From NCBI GenBank assembly GCA_024643985.1, contig JAHELW010000287.1:1-36871 (forward strand): a DNA stretch of 36,871 bases, in the 5' to 3' direction. The position numbers and the translations under genes were made by a program. This stretch comes from Myxococcales bacterium. Lineage in GTDB: Bacteria; Myxococcota_A; Polyangia; Polyangiales; Houyiibacteriaceae. The notes under the pieces are model-generated. The model was not told where the DNA came from and ran no database searches. It saw nothing but the letters and a program-made list of their open reading frames with translations. Shown one piece after another: positions 15,999 to 25,531 of the stretch; positions within the stretch are counted from its first letter, which is position 1; each line of letters opens with the position of its first letter.

Positions 15999-16039
15999 GG
16001 GCACACTTCGGCACGAAGGCCAAAAGGAGGCCAAGAAAC

Positions 16040-17950
<1,911 letters not shown>

Positions 17951-17970
17951 CTCGAGTTCCACAGCCTGAA

Positions 17971-18005
17971 AACCCCGCCCGGTCACGCACCCGGCGGGGT
18001 TTTTC
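17971..18005 (+). terminator. Rho-independent terminator of dnaK
   Basis: The arm AACCCCGCC (17971-17979) pairs with GGCGGGGTT (17993-18001) around a short loop and is followed by a T run to 18004. It starts about 20 bases after the dnaK stop and separates dnaK from the ccm locus. Confidence 0.9.
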
Positions 18006-18076
18006 ATTGTGCTTGCCCGAATTCTGAGAGCCCCTATGTACAATGGACACGCCCGCGAGCTCGGGGGCTCGATTTC

Positions 18077-20677
18077 ATGCCGGCACTCGATATTCCTTTC
18101 TTCGGCACGCTCGTGCTGTCTCTCACGCTGATCAGCGCCTCTTACACCATGGCCATGGCGATGGGTGCGGGCCAAGGTCGGCCGCACCTTCTTCCGTCGG
18201 CCCGGTGGGGCACCTATGCGACCTGTGCGCTCGTTCTCGTCGCCGTCTGCGTTCTCGCGTACGCGTTCCAGGTCCACGACTTCCGGATCCGCTACGTCGC
18301 GCGGTACAGCGACCGCTCGATGCCCTGGTGGTACCTGATCGCGTCACTTTGGGGCGGTCAGGACGGCTCGCTGCTCTGGTGGGCTTTCTTGCTCGCGGGC
18401 TACACGTTCTTTACGACGCGCTGGCTCCGCGGTCGCTACACCGAGCTCCAGCCTTGGATCCTCGCCACGCTGATGAGCATTCTGATCTTCTTCCTCGTCT
18501 TGATGCTCTTCGCAGCCAATCCGTTCGCGACCTACATTCGGACTACGCCCGGAGACGGGGAGGGGCTCAACCCGCTCCTTCAGAACTACTGGATGGCGAT
18601 TCATCCGCCGAGCCTTTACCTCGGCTTCGTCGGTTGGTCGGTTCCGTTTGCGATTCTGATCGCTGCGCTCATCACGGGCCGGCTCGGCAACGAATGGGTC
18701 CGGGCGGCGCGCCTGTGGTCGATGATCGCCTGGACGTTTCTCTCGCTCGGGCTTCTTCTCGGGTGCCTCTGGTCGTACGAAGAGCTCGGGTGGGGCGGCT
18801 ACTGGGCGTGGGATCCGGTGGAAAACGCGTCGTTCATGCCTTGGCTCGTCGGCACGGCGTACCTGCACTCCGTTCTCATTCAAGAGCGGCGTCACATGAT
18901 GAAGGTGTGGAACGTCTTTCTGCTGGCTCTGACGTTCTTCCTCACGATTTTCGGCACGTTCCTCACCCGGTCCGGGCTCATCGCGAGCGTCCACTCGTTC
19001 GCCCGTTCCGACATTGGCCAGTACTTCGTTTGGTACATGGCCTTCCTGATCATCGTCATCGCGGCGCTGATGATCTGGCGGCTCCCAAAGCTCAAGGCCG
19101 ACAACGAGATCGAATCTCTCGTCAGCCGCGAGTTCGCCTTCTTGCTGAACAACTGGGTGCTCCTCGGCATGATGGTGTTCGTCTTGATCGCGACCACGTT
19201 TCCATTGCTCAGCCAATGGGTGCGCGGTGAAGAGGTCACGGTCGGCCCGGGCTTCTACAACAAGTGGATGGTACCGCTCGGGATCGTGCTGCTCTTCTTG
19301 GCCGGGCTCGGGCCGCTGGTCGCCTGGCGCAAGGCGACGGGCTCCAAGCTCGCGCGCGCGATGGCGCTCCCTCTCGGAGTCGGCATCGCCGTCGCGGTGT
19401 TCCAGCTCGTCTTCGGCGCTCGCCTCGGCTACCCGCCCGTCGTCGAACCCACGGAGATCTACGACACGACCACCGGGACGGTCCTCGCCTGGATGGGCGC
19501 GGTTGCTCCAGTGGTTTCATTCGCCACCTGTGCGTTCGTCCTTGCGAGCGTCGGTCAGGAGTTCTGGCGCGGCATACGCGTTCGAATGAGGCGCGGCGAG
19601 GGCGCTGCCACCGCCCTGTTTCGTTTGATTTCCAAGGGCCGGCGCCGTTACGGCGGATACATCGTCCACATCGGGATCGTGCTCATGTTCGTCGGGTTCA
19701 CGGGCGCGGCCTACGACGTCGAGCAGGAAAAGGCGCTTCGCCCCGGCGAGACGATGGCGATCGGCAAGCACACGGTTCGCTACGACCAGCCGCGTATGGA
19801 GGCCGATCCAAACAAGCGCATGATCTTCACCGACATGACCCTGCTCGATCCAGACGGCGAGGAGACGGGTCAGGTCGCCCCGGCCAAGTTCATCTACCGG
19901 ACCCATCCGCAAATGCCCACGACCGAAGTCGCGATTCAGAGCCGGCCCGCAGAGGACGTGTACGTGATCATGAGCACGGTCGACCCGTCGACTCGTCGGG
20001 GCACCTTCCGGATCATCATTCGCCCGCTGGTCGCCTGGATTTGGCTCGGCGGCATCGTGCTCCTGCTCGGCGCGATCCTCGGGATGTGGCCGACGGGCCG
20101 CGAGCTCGTGCGCGAAGAGGCCGCAAGGTCGCGGCCGCGGCGATTCCGCTTTTCCCCAGCGACCGCCGTCGTGGCCCTAGCCATCGCGCTTGCGACGATG
20201 GCTGCTTGGGTCGGTGTCGCTTCGGCTCAGGACGACACCAGCAGCTCGCTTCACGCCGGGACGGTCGTCCTCAACAACCCGACGGAGCGCCAGCTCTTCG
20301 GCCGCCTGCTCTGCCAGTGCGGTGACTGCGCCCGGCTTCCCCTCGACACCTGCGCCTGCGGCTGGGCCGATGACAAGCGGGCCGAGGTGCGCGAGCTCTT
20401 GGCCGCAGGCGTCGAGCCAGCGAAGGTCCAGGACTCGTACAGGGCGCAATACGGCGCCAAAGCGCTCGCAATTCCCTCCGACCAGGGTCTCGACCGCGCG
20501 CTCTGGGCGGTTCCCATCGCCGGGATGGTGCTCGCGATTGGCATGGTCGTCGCGATCGGCCGCCGCTGGCAGCGGCGGGGCGTGGAAGCCGAAGCGGCTT
20601 CGTCGTCGACGATGTCCGCAGAGCTCGAGTACGACTCGCGTCTCGACGAGGAGCTCGAGCGTTCGGAGGATGCTTGA
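18077..20677 (+). CDS. ccmF: CcmF-CcmH fusion, cytochrome c maturation haem lyase
   Basis: 866 residues. Residues 1 to about 680 are CcmF: many membrane helices, the haem-handling WWD segment WGGYWAWDP (239-247), and the conserved histidines H176 (IHPPSLYLG), H264, H306 (SVHSFARSD) and H531 (VHIGIVLMFVGF). After WPTGRE (about 671-676) a second hydrophobic segment ending in VASAQDD (about 695-720) resembles a signal peptide and opens a CcmH-like part: RLLCQCGDC and DTCACGWAD (Cys746, 748, 751, 759, 761), LLAAGVEPAKVQDSYRAQYG, and a last helix at about 808-827. CcmF and CcmH together ligate haem to apocytochrome c in the periplasm. The cysteine cluster is richer than the usual LRCxxC. The stop overlaps the next gene's ATG (TGATG). 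Confidence 0.9.
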   Translation: MPALDIPFFGTLVLSLTLISASYTMAMAMGAGQGRPHLLPSARWGTYATCALVLVAVCVLAYAFQVHDFRIRYVARYSDRSMPWWYLIASLWGGQDGSLLWWAFLLAGYTFFTTRWLRGRYTELQPWILATLMSILIFFLVLMLFAANPFATYIRTTPGDGEGLNPLLQNYWMAIHPPSLYLGFVGWSVPFAILIAALITGRLGNEWVRAARLWSMIAWTFLSLGLLLGCLWSYEELGWGGYWAWDPVENASFMPWLVGTAYLHSVLIQERRHMMKVWNVFLLALTFFLTIFGTFLTRSGLIASVHSFARSDIGQYFVWYMAFLIIVIAALMIWRLPKLKADNEIESLVSREFAFLLNNWVLLGMMVFVLIATTFPLLSQWVRGEEVTVGPGFYNKWMVPLGIVLLFLAGLGPLVAWRKATGSKLARAMALPLGVGIAVAVFQLVFGARLGYPPVVEPTEIYDTTTGTVLAWMGAVAPVVSFATCAFVLASVGQEFWRGIRVRMRRGEGAATALFRLISKGRRRYGGYIVHIGIVLMFVGFTGAAYDVEQEKALRPGETMAIGKHTVRYDQPRMEADPNKRMIFTDMTLLDPDGEETGQVAPAKFIYRTHPQMPTTEVAIQSRPAEDVYVIMSTVDPSTRRGTFRIIIRPLVAWIWLGGIVLLLGAILGMWPTGRELVREEAARSRPRRFRFSPATAVVALAIALATMAAWVGVASAQDDTSSSLHAGTVVLNNPTERQLFGRLLCQCGDCARLPLDTCACGWADDKRAEVRELLAAGVEPAKVQDSYRAQYGAKALAIPSDQGLDRALWAVPIAGMVLAIGMVVAIGRRWQRRGVEAEAASSSTMSAELEYDSRLDEELERSEDA

Positions 20678-21042
20678 TGAGCGAGCTTCTTCCCTGGGTC
20701 TTCGTCATCACGGCCGTCATCGCGATCGTGGGCGGCTTGTTTAGCCTATGGCTGAGCTTGAGCCTCGCTCTGTCCGACGAGCCCCCTGACGAGACCCGCC
20801 TGCGCCTCACCAGCGATGCGAGGCTCGCGCTACTGACCGAAAAAGAAGCGCTTCTGCAAGAGATACGGGACGTCGCGTTCGAGCATGATGCCGGAAAGCT
20901 CTCCGATCGCGACTACGAAGAGCTCAACGCGAAGCTTCGCGCGCAGGCCCGCCACGTCTTGCACCGGCTCGATGAAGGCGCCGCGGAATTCCGCGAGGAA
21001 GCCGAGGCTTTGATCTCGCGGAGGCTCGGGGAGGAGAAATGA
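20677..21042 (+). CDS. Small membrane protein, CcmI-like N-terminal domain
   Basis: 121 residues from ATG 20677, with GGAGGA (20665-20670) six bases upstream; the ATG shares its A with the TGA of the fusion gene. One membrane helix (about 5-29) is followed by an amphipathic, probably coiled-coil region with the pattern EALLQEIRDVAFEHDAGKLS and DRDYEELNAKLRAQA. This pattern (leaflets of L-x-E-L with D-x-G-x-L-x-x-x-D-Y) is that of the N-terminal segment of CcmI/CycH, which holds apocytochrome c for CcmFH. The TPR part of full CcmI is missing. Function is inferred from this likeness and from its position. Confidence 0.75.
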   Translation: MSELLPWVFVITAVIAIVGGLFSLWLSLSLALSDEPPDETRLRLTSDARLALLTEKEALLQEIRDVAFEHDAGKLSDRDYEELNAKLRAQARHVLHRLDEGAAEFREEAEALISRRLGEEK

Positions 21043-22232
21043 TCCGAGCAGCGGTATGGGCCGGCCTGCTCGCGTGGGCCCCGGCCATCGCGTTCGCGCA
21101 GCAGGACCAAGCGGTGGTGAATCGGGTGCTCGGAAACGTGCCCGAGCTCGTGACGTCCACCGTCGACGGCGCGCTACCTGCCGGCACGATTCGGGTCGAA
21201 GTCGTCGATCCGGACGATGCTCCCGCGCCGAAGCAGGCGGTTCGTCTTGGAATCATGGAGCAGTCCGGCGGGCGTGAAAGCACTGCGTGCCTCACGGACG
21301 AACAGGGCATCTGCGATTTCGATGGGTTGAAGACCGACACCAAGCACTCCTACCGCGTCAACGTCCCCTATCAGGGCGCCCGGTACAGCTCGACGCCTTT
21401 CCGCCTCGACGCGGAGAAGGGTCAGAGAGTACGCGTCGTGCGTCTGCCGACCACGAAGGACGATCGCCGCGTCTTTCAGGTTCTAGGGCGCACGATGATC
21501 GAGTTTCGAGACGACCGCGCACACATCACCCAGGAAGCGCGTCTCAGCAACCTCGGCGACTCGACGTATGTCTTTCCCGAAGGCGGGCTGGGGATTCCGC
21601 TTCCCGAGGGATTCAAGGCCTTCGATACGATGGCGGTGATGACCGATCAGCAGCTCACCGCTACCGATGGCGGGCTCGAGGTGACGGGCTCCATTCCCCC
21701 GGGCCGCGTCAACTTGATGTGGACCTACGACATCCCGGCGAGCGGCACGTCCCTCACGCTCGAGCAGGCGGTTCCTTTCGCCACCATGGAGTACCAGGTC
21801 GTGAGCGACTACGTGGACGGGATGAGCCTGGAGGTCGAAGGCTTTCAAGTTGCTCGGGTTCACGAAGGCGGTGACCGTCGCTTTCTGGTCGCAGGGCTCC
21901 TTCGGCGTCCCGGCGAGCCACCGGTCGACCCTCTGCGTATCCACATTCGGGGGATTCCCGGAGGCGGGCCTCTGCCTTACCTGGCGGTCGCGATCGCCAT
22001 GATTTTCGGGCTTCTGGGCCTTTCCCTGGCGCTCCGGCCGGCAGACCAAAGCGAGGCCTTCGCGCGCCTTCGGGAGCGGCGCAGGGGCGAGCTCCTCGAT
22101 GAAATCGCCTCTCTCGAGAAGCAGCGGGCGGCCGAGAGGGTCGGACCGCGTTTTTATGAGCAACGCAGGCGCGAACTGACCGATGAACTAGCAATCGTCC
22201 TTCGCATGGAGCGCGAGGCGACGGGCCATTGA
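21039..22232 (+). CDS. Unrecognised exported membrane protein in the ccm locus
   Basis: 397 residues. A signal peptide (1-20, cleavage after AFA) is followed by an extracytoplasmic part with a carboxypeptidase-regulatory-like beta sandwich (about 45-130: TIRVEVVDPDDAPAPKQAVRLGI, CLTDEQGICDFDGL) and a second beta-rich region (about 145-300). One membrane helix lies at about 308-332 and then a cytoplasmic helix (GELLDEIASLEKQRAAERVG, FYEQRRRELTDELAIVLR) that resembles the coiled part of the preceding small protein. Its ATG overlaps the previous stop (ATGA, 21039-21042), so it is cotranslated with the ccm genes. I do not recognise a known family; it may be a structural or client-binding partner of the haem lyase. 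Confidence 0.8.
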   Translation: MIRAAVWAGLLAWAPAIAFAQQDQAVVNRVLGNVPELVTSTVDGALPAGTIRVEVVDPDDAPAPKQAVRLGIMEQSGGRESTACLTDEQGICDFDGLKTDTKHSYRVNVPYQGARYSSTPFRLDAEKGQRVRVVRLPTTKDDRRVFQVLGRTMIEFRDDRAHITQEARLSNLGDSTYVFPEGGLGIPLPEGFKAFDTMAVMTDQQLTATDGGLEVTGSIPPGRVNLMWTYDIPASGTSLTLEQAVPFATMEYQVVSDYVDGMSLEVEGFQVARVHEGGDRRFLVAGLLRRPGEPPVDPLRIHIRGIPGGGPLPYLAVAIAMIFGLLGLSLALRPADQSEAFARLRERRRGELLDEIASLEKQRAAERVGPRFYEQRRRELTDELAIVLRMEREATGH

Positions 22233-22234
22233 TT

Positions 22235-22274
22235 CGCGGCGGTAGGCCGCGTATGTTCGCCGCCCACTGCGGCG
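22235..22274 (+). other. Two tandem hairpins upstream of ssb
   Basis: CGCGGC/GCCGCG (22235-22251) and CGCCGC/GCGGCG (22258-22274), each a 6-base stem with a 5-base loop, fill most of the 60-base gap before ssb. Neither has a T run, so they are not obvious terminators. They could affect mRNA processing or be chance in GC-rich DNA. Confidence 0.45.
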
Positions 22275-22292
22275 GAAGGGAAGAGGGGAGCT

Positions 22293-22712
22293 ATGGCGGA
22301 AGGCCTCAATCGTGTGACGCTCATCGGTAATCTGGGTGCGGACCCGGAGCTCAAGTACACCCAGAACGGGCAGGCGGTTTTGCGGTTGCGCCTGGCGACC
22401 AGCGAGTCCTATCTAAATCGCGCCGGCGAGCGACAGCAGCGCACCGACTGGCACACGGTCATCGTATGGGGGAAGCGCGGGGAGGCGCTCAACAACATCC
22501 TCTCGAAGGGCCGGAGTATCTGCGCCGAGGGCCGAATCCAGTACCGCCAGTGGGAAGACAAAGACGGTAACAAGCGGAACTCCACCGAAATCGTCGCGCA
22601 GAACATCGTGCTTCTCGGAGGCGGCCGGGGCCGTGATTCGAGCGCGCCGGGCGATGGCGAAAGCGGCGCGCCTCCCGCCGACGACTTCGGGGACGACGAC
22701 ATCCCGTTTTAA
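22293..22712 (+). CDS. ssb: Single-stranded DNA-binding protein
   Basis: 139 residues. The OB fold starts LNRVTLIGNLGADPELKYTQ and includes RTDWHTVIVWGKRGEAL and KGRSICAEGRIQYRQWEDKDG. A flexible Gly/Pro linker leads to the conserved acidic tip DDDIPF, which binds partner proteins such as RecO, PriA and exonuclease I. It coats single-stranded DNA in replication and repair. GGGGAG lies just upstream of the ATG. A 7-base hairpin (22720-22734) follows the stop but lacks a T run. Confidence 0.97.
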   Translation: MAEGLNRVTLIGNLGADPELKYTQNGQAVLRLRLATSESYLNRAGERQQRTDWHTVIVWGKRGEALNNILSKGRSICAEGRIQYRQWEDKDGNKRNSTEIVAQNIVLLGGGRGRDSSAPGDGESGAPPADDFGDDDIPF

Positions 22713-22778
22713 GGAGTCTCGCCTCTAAGAGGCGGGAATCGCGCTGGCTCCCGTCGCGGAGCGCGCGATCCGGCGTCC

Positions 22779-23279
22779 TTAGGGCTGTTGGACGGGGGAT
22801 GGGGGAGCGGGGGCTTCGGGCTCAGCGGCGTGCTCGGCGGCTAGGGCCGCTTCGAGGGCGGCCTTCTCCGCTTTCTTGAGCTCCCTTGCTTCGCGCGCGA
22901 GGCGCCTCTTTTCGGACACGTAGGCAGCCGACGCGGCAAGCACCAGCGCGACTTCGAGGGCCAGCGCGATGCCCGTGTACACGCCGGCCTGCGCGCCTTG
23001 CACCAAGGCAAACACCCTACCGCCTGCGATTCCGGCAGCTACGACGAGAAAGGCAAGCACCGCCGCGAGCCGCAGCCGCTGAAAAACGGCCCCTAGAATC
23101 CCGAAGACGCCGAGCGCCGTCCACATCCCCACGTTGATCGAGACAGACTCGATGTAGAGCTCACCGCGCTCCGCTCCGGAAAGCCCCATCCACTCTGGCA
23201 TGACGGAGCTCGCGAAGAGGCAGAGAAGCGCCCAGCCGATGGAGCCCACCCCGAAGAGAAAAAGGACGTTGCGCGCCAT
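22779..23279 (-). CDS. Four-TM membrane protein (DUF4345-like)
   Basis: 166 residues from ATG 23279 (MARNVLFLFGVG); a TTG 30 bases upstream would extend it but has no ribosome binding site and adds a charged stub. Four membrane helices lie at about 5-25, 45-68, 72-92 and 98-122, in the arrangement of DUF4345 proteins, followed by a charged Ala/Lys/Glu-rich helix and a Pro/Ala-rich tail ending SPVQQP. The function is unknown. It is convergent with ssb and divergent from tlyA. Confidence 0.7.
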   Translation of the reverse strand: MARNVLFLFGVGSIGWALLCLFASSVMPEWMGLSGAERGELYIESVSINVGMWTALGVFGILGAVFQRLRLAAVLAFLVVAAGIAGGRVFALVQGAQAGVYTGIALALEVALVLAASAAYVSEKRRLAREARELKKAEKAALEAALAAEHAAEPEAPAPPSPVQQP

Positions 23280-23333
23280 GACGACAAGATAGCGCCGTTC
23301 GCTTTTCAAAGAAAGTTAGTCCAACCTTTCCGC

Positions 23334-24068
23334 GTGGCGAAGGTGCGCGCCGACGTTCTGTTGACCCAGCGAGGGCTCGCGCCTTCGAGGTCGCGCGCTC
23401 AGGCTCTCATTCTGGCAGGCAAGGTGTTCACGCCCGAACGGCGCGTCGAAAAGAGCGGCGAGCTTCTCGATGAAGAAACCCAGCTCGAGGTGCACCAGCC
23501 GGACCACCCCTTCGTGTCCCGTGGCGGAGTCAAGCTCGCGGGAGCCCTGGACGCCTTCGGGTACGATCCCACGGCAAAGACGGTCGCAGACTTCGGTGCA
23601 TCCACCGGAGGCTTCACCGATTGCCTCCTGCAGCGCGGAGCGGGCAAGGTGTTTGCGATCGACGTCGGCTACGGACAGCTGCACGACAAGCTCCGGCGCG
23701 ACGAACGGGTGGTCGTGATGGAGCGCACGAACGCCCGCCACTTGAAGCGCGGCGACCTCCCTGCGCTCGTCGACCTCGTCGTCATCGATGCGTCTTTCAT
23801 CAGCCTCGAAAAGCTCCTTCCGGCGGCGCGAGCGATCCTCGAGCCCGAAGGCGATGTCATTGCTCTCGTGAAGCCGCAGTTTCAGGTGGGCCAAGAACGC
23901 GTGGGCAAAGGTGGCGTGGTTCGCGATCCGAAGGTGCGCGAGATGGCGATCGCGAGCACCGTCACGGAGGCTGCGGGGCTGGGGTTCAAATTGAAAGCGC
24001 GCGAAGACTCGGTCCTTCGCGGGCCGAAAGGCAATCAGGAGACGTTCATTTGGCTGCGCCGTCGGTAG
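23334..24068 (+). CDS. tlyA: TlyA-family 2'-O-methyltransferase (16S/23S rRNA)
   Basis: 244 residues from GTG 23334. The N-terminal S4 RNA-binding domain (1-65) begins RADVLLTQRGLAPSRSRAQALI. The Rossmann methyltransferase part has the SAM motif DFGASTGGFTDCLL (86-99), FAIDVGYGQLHDKLR, DLVVIDASFISLEKLLP and LVKPQFQVG, typical of the FtsJ/TlyA fold with its K-D-K-E tetrad. It methylates cytidine 2'-OH in rRNA; loss of TlyA gives capreomycin resistance in mycobacteria. The 3' end overlaps a convergent lipoprotein gene by 23 bases. Confidence 0.92.
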   Translation: MAKVRADVLLTQRGLAPSRSRAQALILAGKVFTPERRVEKSGELLDEETQLEVHQPDHPFVSRGGVKLAGALDAFGYDPTAKTVADFGASTGGFTDCLLQRGAGKVFAIDVGYGQLHDKLRRDERVVVMERTNARHLKRGDLPALVDLVVIDASFISLEKLLPAARAILEPEGDVIALVKPQFQVGQERVGKGGVVRDPKVREMAIASTVTEAAGLGFKLKAREDSVLRGPKGNQETFIWLRRR

Positions 24069-24702
24069 CGGGCCGGACTCGCTCGACCTTCGCCGGATCG
24101 ACGATCATCCAGCCCTTGTCGATCTTTCTCTTTCGCACCTGAACCCACCACTCCTGCTCGCACGGGTCGGGGTTCTCTGCGCTGAGCCCTTCGAACGCGT
24201 CGTCGAGGGTGCACGGGGTCCATCCAGGCCCGTCACTCGTTCCGATCACGCAGAGCCCTTCCGAGTTGTAAAACAGGAAGTTGCCGACCTCGCCCTTCGC
24301 AACGGCCAGCTCCGTTCGCTCGACCTCGACGCCTTGGCTCCACGCACGACGCGTAATGAGCAGGTCGCGCTTCGCGACCAGCCTCCGGGGCTTTTCGATT
24401 TTGACTTGGCTGTCCAGCACTCGAATCAGATCGCCGTCTCGGAACGAGATGGTCGCCGTGATGAAGGCCGCGGGCGTCGGCTTCAGCCGAAGCTCGAGCA
24501 GCTCGTAGCCCCCTGCCCAGCGCAGGTCGCGGTAGTCGGCTGGGTAGGGCCAGGCGTGATCGACCTCTGCCCTGAGCTTCACGTCGTGGTCACATTCGAG
24601 ACCCGAGGAGACCGTGTTCGCAGTCTCGGAGCCGGTCCCGCCCCTGCTGCAACTCACAGTCAGCAAAGACGCCACGACGATGGAGTGAAACGCACGCATC
24701 AT
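24046..24702 (-). CDS. Small putative lipoprotein of unknown function
   Basis: 218 residues from ATG 24702 (a second ATG follows at once). The N terminus MMRAFHSIVVASLLTVSC is a lipoprotein signal with Cys18 as the lipidated residue. The mature part is mostly beta (ATISFRDGDLIRVLDSQVKI, NFLFYNSEGLCVIGTS) with three further cysteines and ends KIDKGWMIVDPAKVERV. I recognise no family. The frame is open further upstream but that part lies inside the tRNA-Gln gene. The start is 7 bases after the tRNA 3' end on the same strand, so it may be read from the tRNA promoter. Confidence 0.72.
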   Translation of the reverse strand: MMRAFHSIVVASLLTVSCSRGGTGSETANTVSSGLECDHDVKLRAEVDHAWPYPADYRDLRWAGGYELLELRLKPTPAAFITATISFRDGDLIRVLDSQVKIEKPRRLVAKRDLLITRRAWSQGVEVERTELAVAKGEVGNFLFYNSEGLCVIGTSDGPGWTPCTLDDAFEGLSAENPDPCEQEWWVQVRKRKIDKGWMIVDPAKVERVRPATDGAAK

Positions 24703-24708
24703 GCCCCC

Positions 24709-24782
24709 TGGTTCCCGGGGGTGGATTCGAACCACCATTCACAGGTCCAAAGCCTGTTGTCCTGCCCTTAGACGACCCGGGA
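24709..24782 (-). tRNA. tRNA-Gln (anticodon UUG)
   Basis: A 74-base gene with encoded CCA (24711 to 24709). The acceptor stem pairs TCCCGGG with CCCGGGA. The anticodon arm is CAGG-CTTTGGA-CCTG, so the anticodon is TTG, which reads CAA as glutamine. The T arm has GGTTCGAATCC. The start with U and weak first pair are typical of bacterial tRNA-Gln. Confidence 0.95.
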
Positions 24783-24791
24783 GCGACTCAC

Positions 24792-24819
24792 ATCATAACA
24801 CGCATGCGCTCCGTCTCAA
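24792..24819 (-). promoter_or_regulatory. Promoter of tRNA-Gln
   Basis: On the minus strand TTGAGA (24819 to 24814), a 16-base spacer and TATGAT (24797 to 24792) match sigma-70 type boxes at five of six bases each. Transcription would start a few bases before the tRNA 5' end at 24782, as expected for a tRNA promoter. Confidence 0.75.
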
Positions 24820-24899
24820 GCGTCTGGCCGCGGGGCTTGCAGCGATGCGCCCAATGGTGCGATACCCAAGCTTCGAACTGGGCGAGGAAGGAACCTTCG

Positions 24900-25529
24900 G
24901 TGAACGGCAATAACAGACACCCTCAGTGGCTGCTGTGGATCATGGAGCATGGCGTCAGGGTGCTCATCCTGTTGGCGATTGCATTCATGGCTTTCGTGTA
25001 CACGCAAAGCCGGTCGAACACGGAGGAGCGACTGGGGGCCATCGAGGCACGGGTCGGGAGTCAGCCGCCTCGTGCGTACCAGCCGCCTGACCTCGGCCAG
25101 TTCGACGCTGGAGGCATCGACACGTCTACCCTCGAAGTTCATCAGGCCGTCTACGTCCCGGTTTATTCTCACATCTACCACGACGGCGGTCGGCCCTATC
25201 TTCTCGAGACGACGCTGAGCATTCGAAACGTGGATCCCAACGAGCCGATCTACGTCAGCAAGGCCGACTACTTCGACACCGACGGCAAGCTGGCGAAGCG
25301 GGAAATCGACCGGCTCATCAAGCTCAAGCCCCTACAAACCATTGAGTTCCTCATCGAACGACACGACGTGAGTGGCGGCTCGGGCGCCAACTACATCGTC
25401 GAGTGGCACGCGGACGACGACAGGGTGCACGCGCCGCTCGTCGAAGCAGTCATGGTCGGCCGCTCGGGCACCAACGCGATTTCGTTTGTCCGCAAGAGCG
25501 AGCCCTTGCCGCAGTGGAAGATGGACTGA
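24900..25529 (+). CDS. DUF3124 domain-containing membrane-anchored protein
   Basis: 209 residues from GTG 24900; GAGGAAGGAA lies 6-16 bases upstream. The frame is open earlier but that part has no family character. A single membrane helix (about 17-33, VLILLAIAFMAFVYTQ) is followed by a linker and the DUF3124 domain: VYVPVYSHIYHDGG, LLETTLSIRNVDPNEPIYV, DYFDTDGKLAK, GGSGANYIVEW and VEAVMVGRSGTNAISFV. The domain is probably periplasmic. The family has no known function. Its stop is 2 bases from the convergent DUF1254 gene end. Confidence 0.86.
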   Translation: MNGNNRHPQWLLWIMEHGVRVLILLAIAFMAFVYTQSRSNTEERLGAIEARVGSQPPRAYQPPDLGQFDAGGIDTSTLEVHQAVYVPVYSHIYHDGGRPYLLETTLSIRNVDPNEPIYVSKADYFDTDGKLAKREIDRLIKLKPLQTIEFLIERHDVSGGSGANYIVEWHADDDRVHAPLVEAVMVGRSGTNAISFVRKSEPLPQWKMD

Positions 25530-25531
25530 GG

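Noticed and set aside
22720-22734. Hairpin CGCCTCT/AGAGGCG after ssb as terminator
   Set aside because: It has a one-base loop and no T run, so it is not a convincing intrinsic terminator.
24703-24738. N-terminal extension of the lipoprotein starting MVVRIHPREPGG
   Set aside because: That segment is the T arm and acceptor end of the tRNA-Gln gene.
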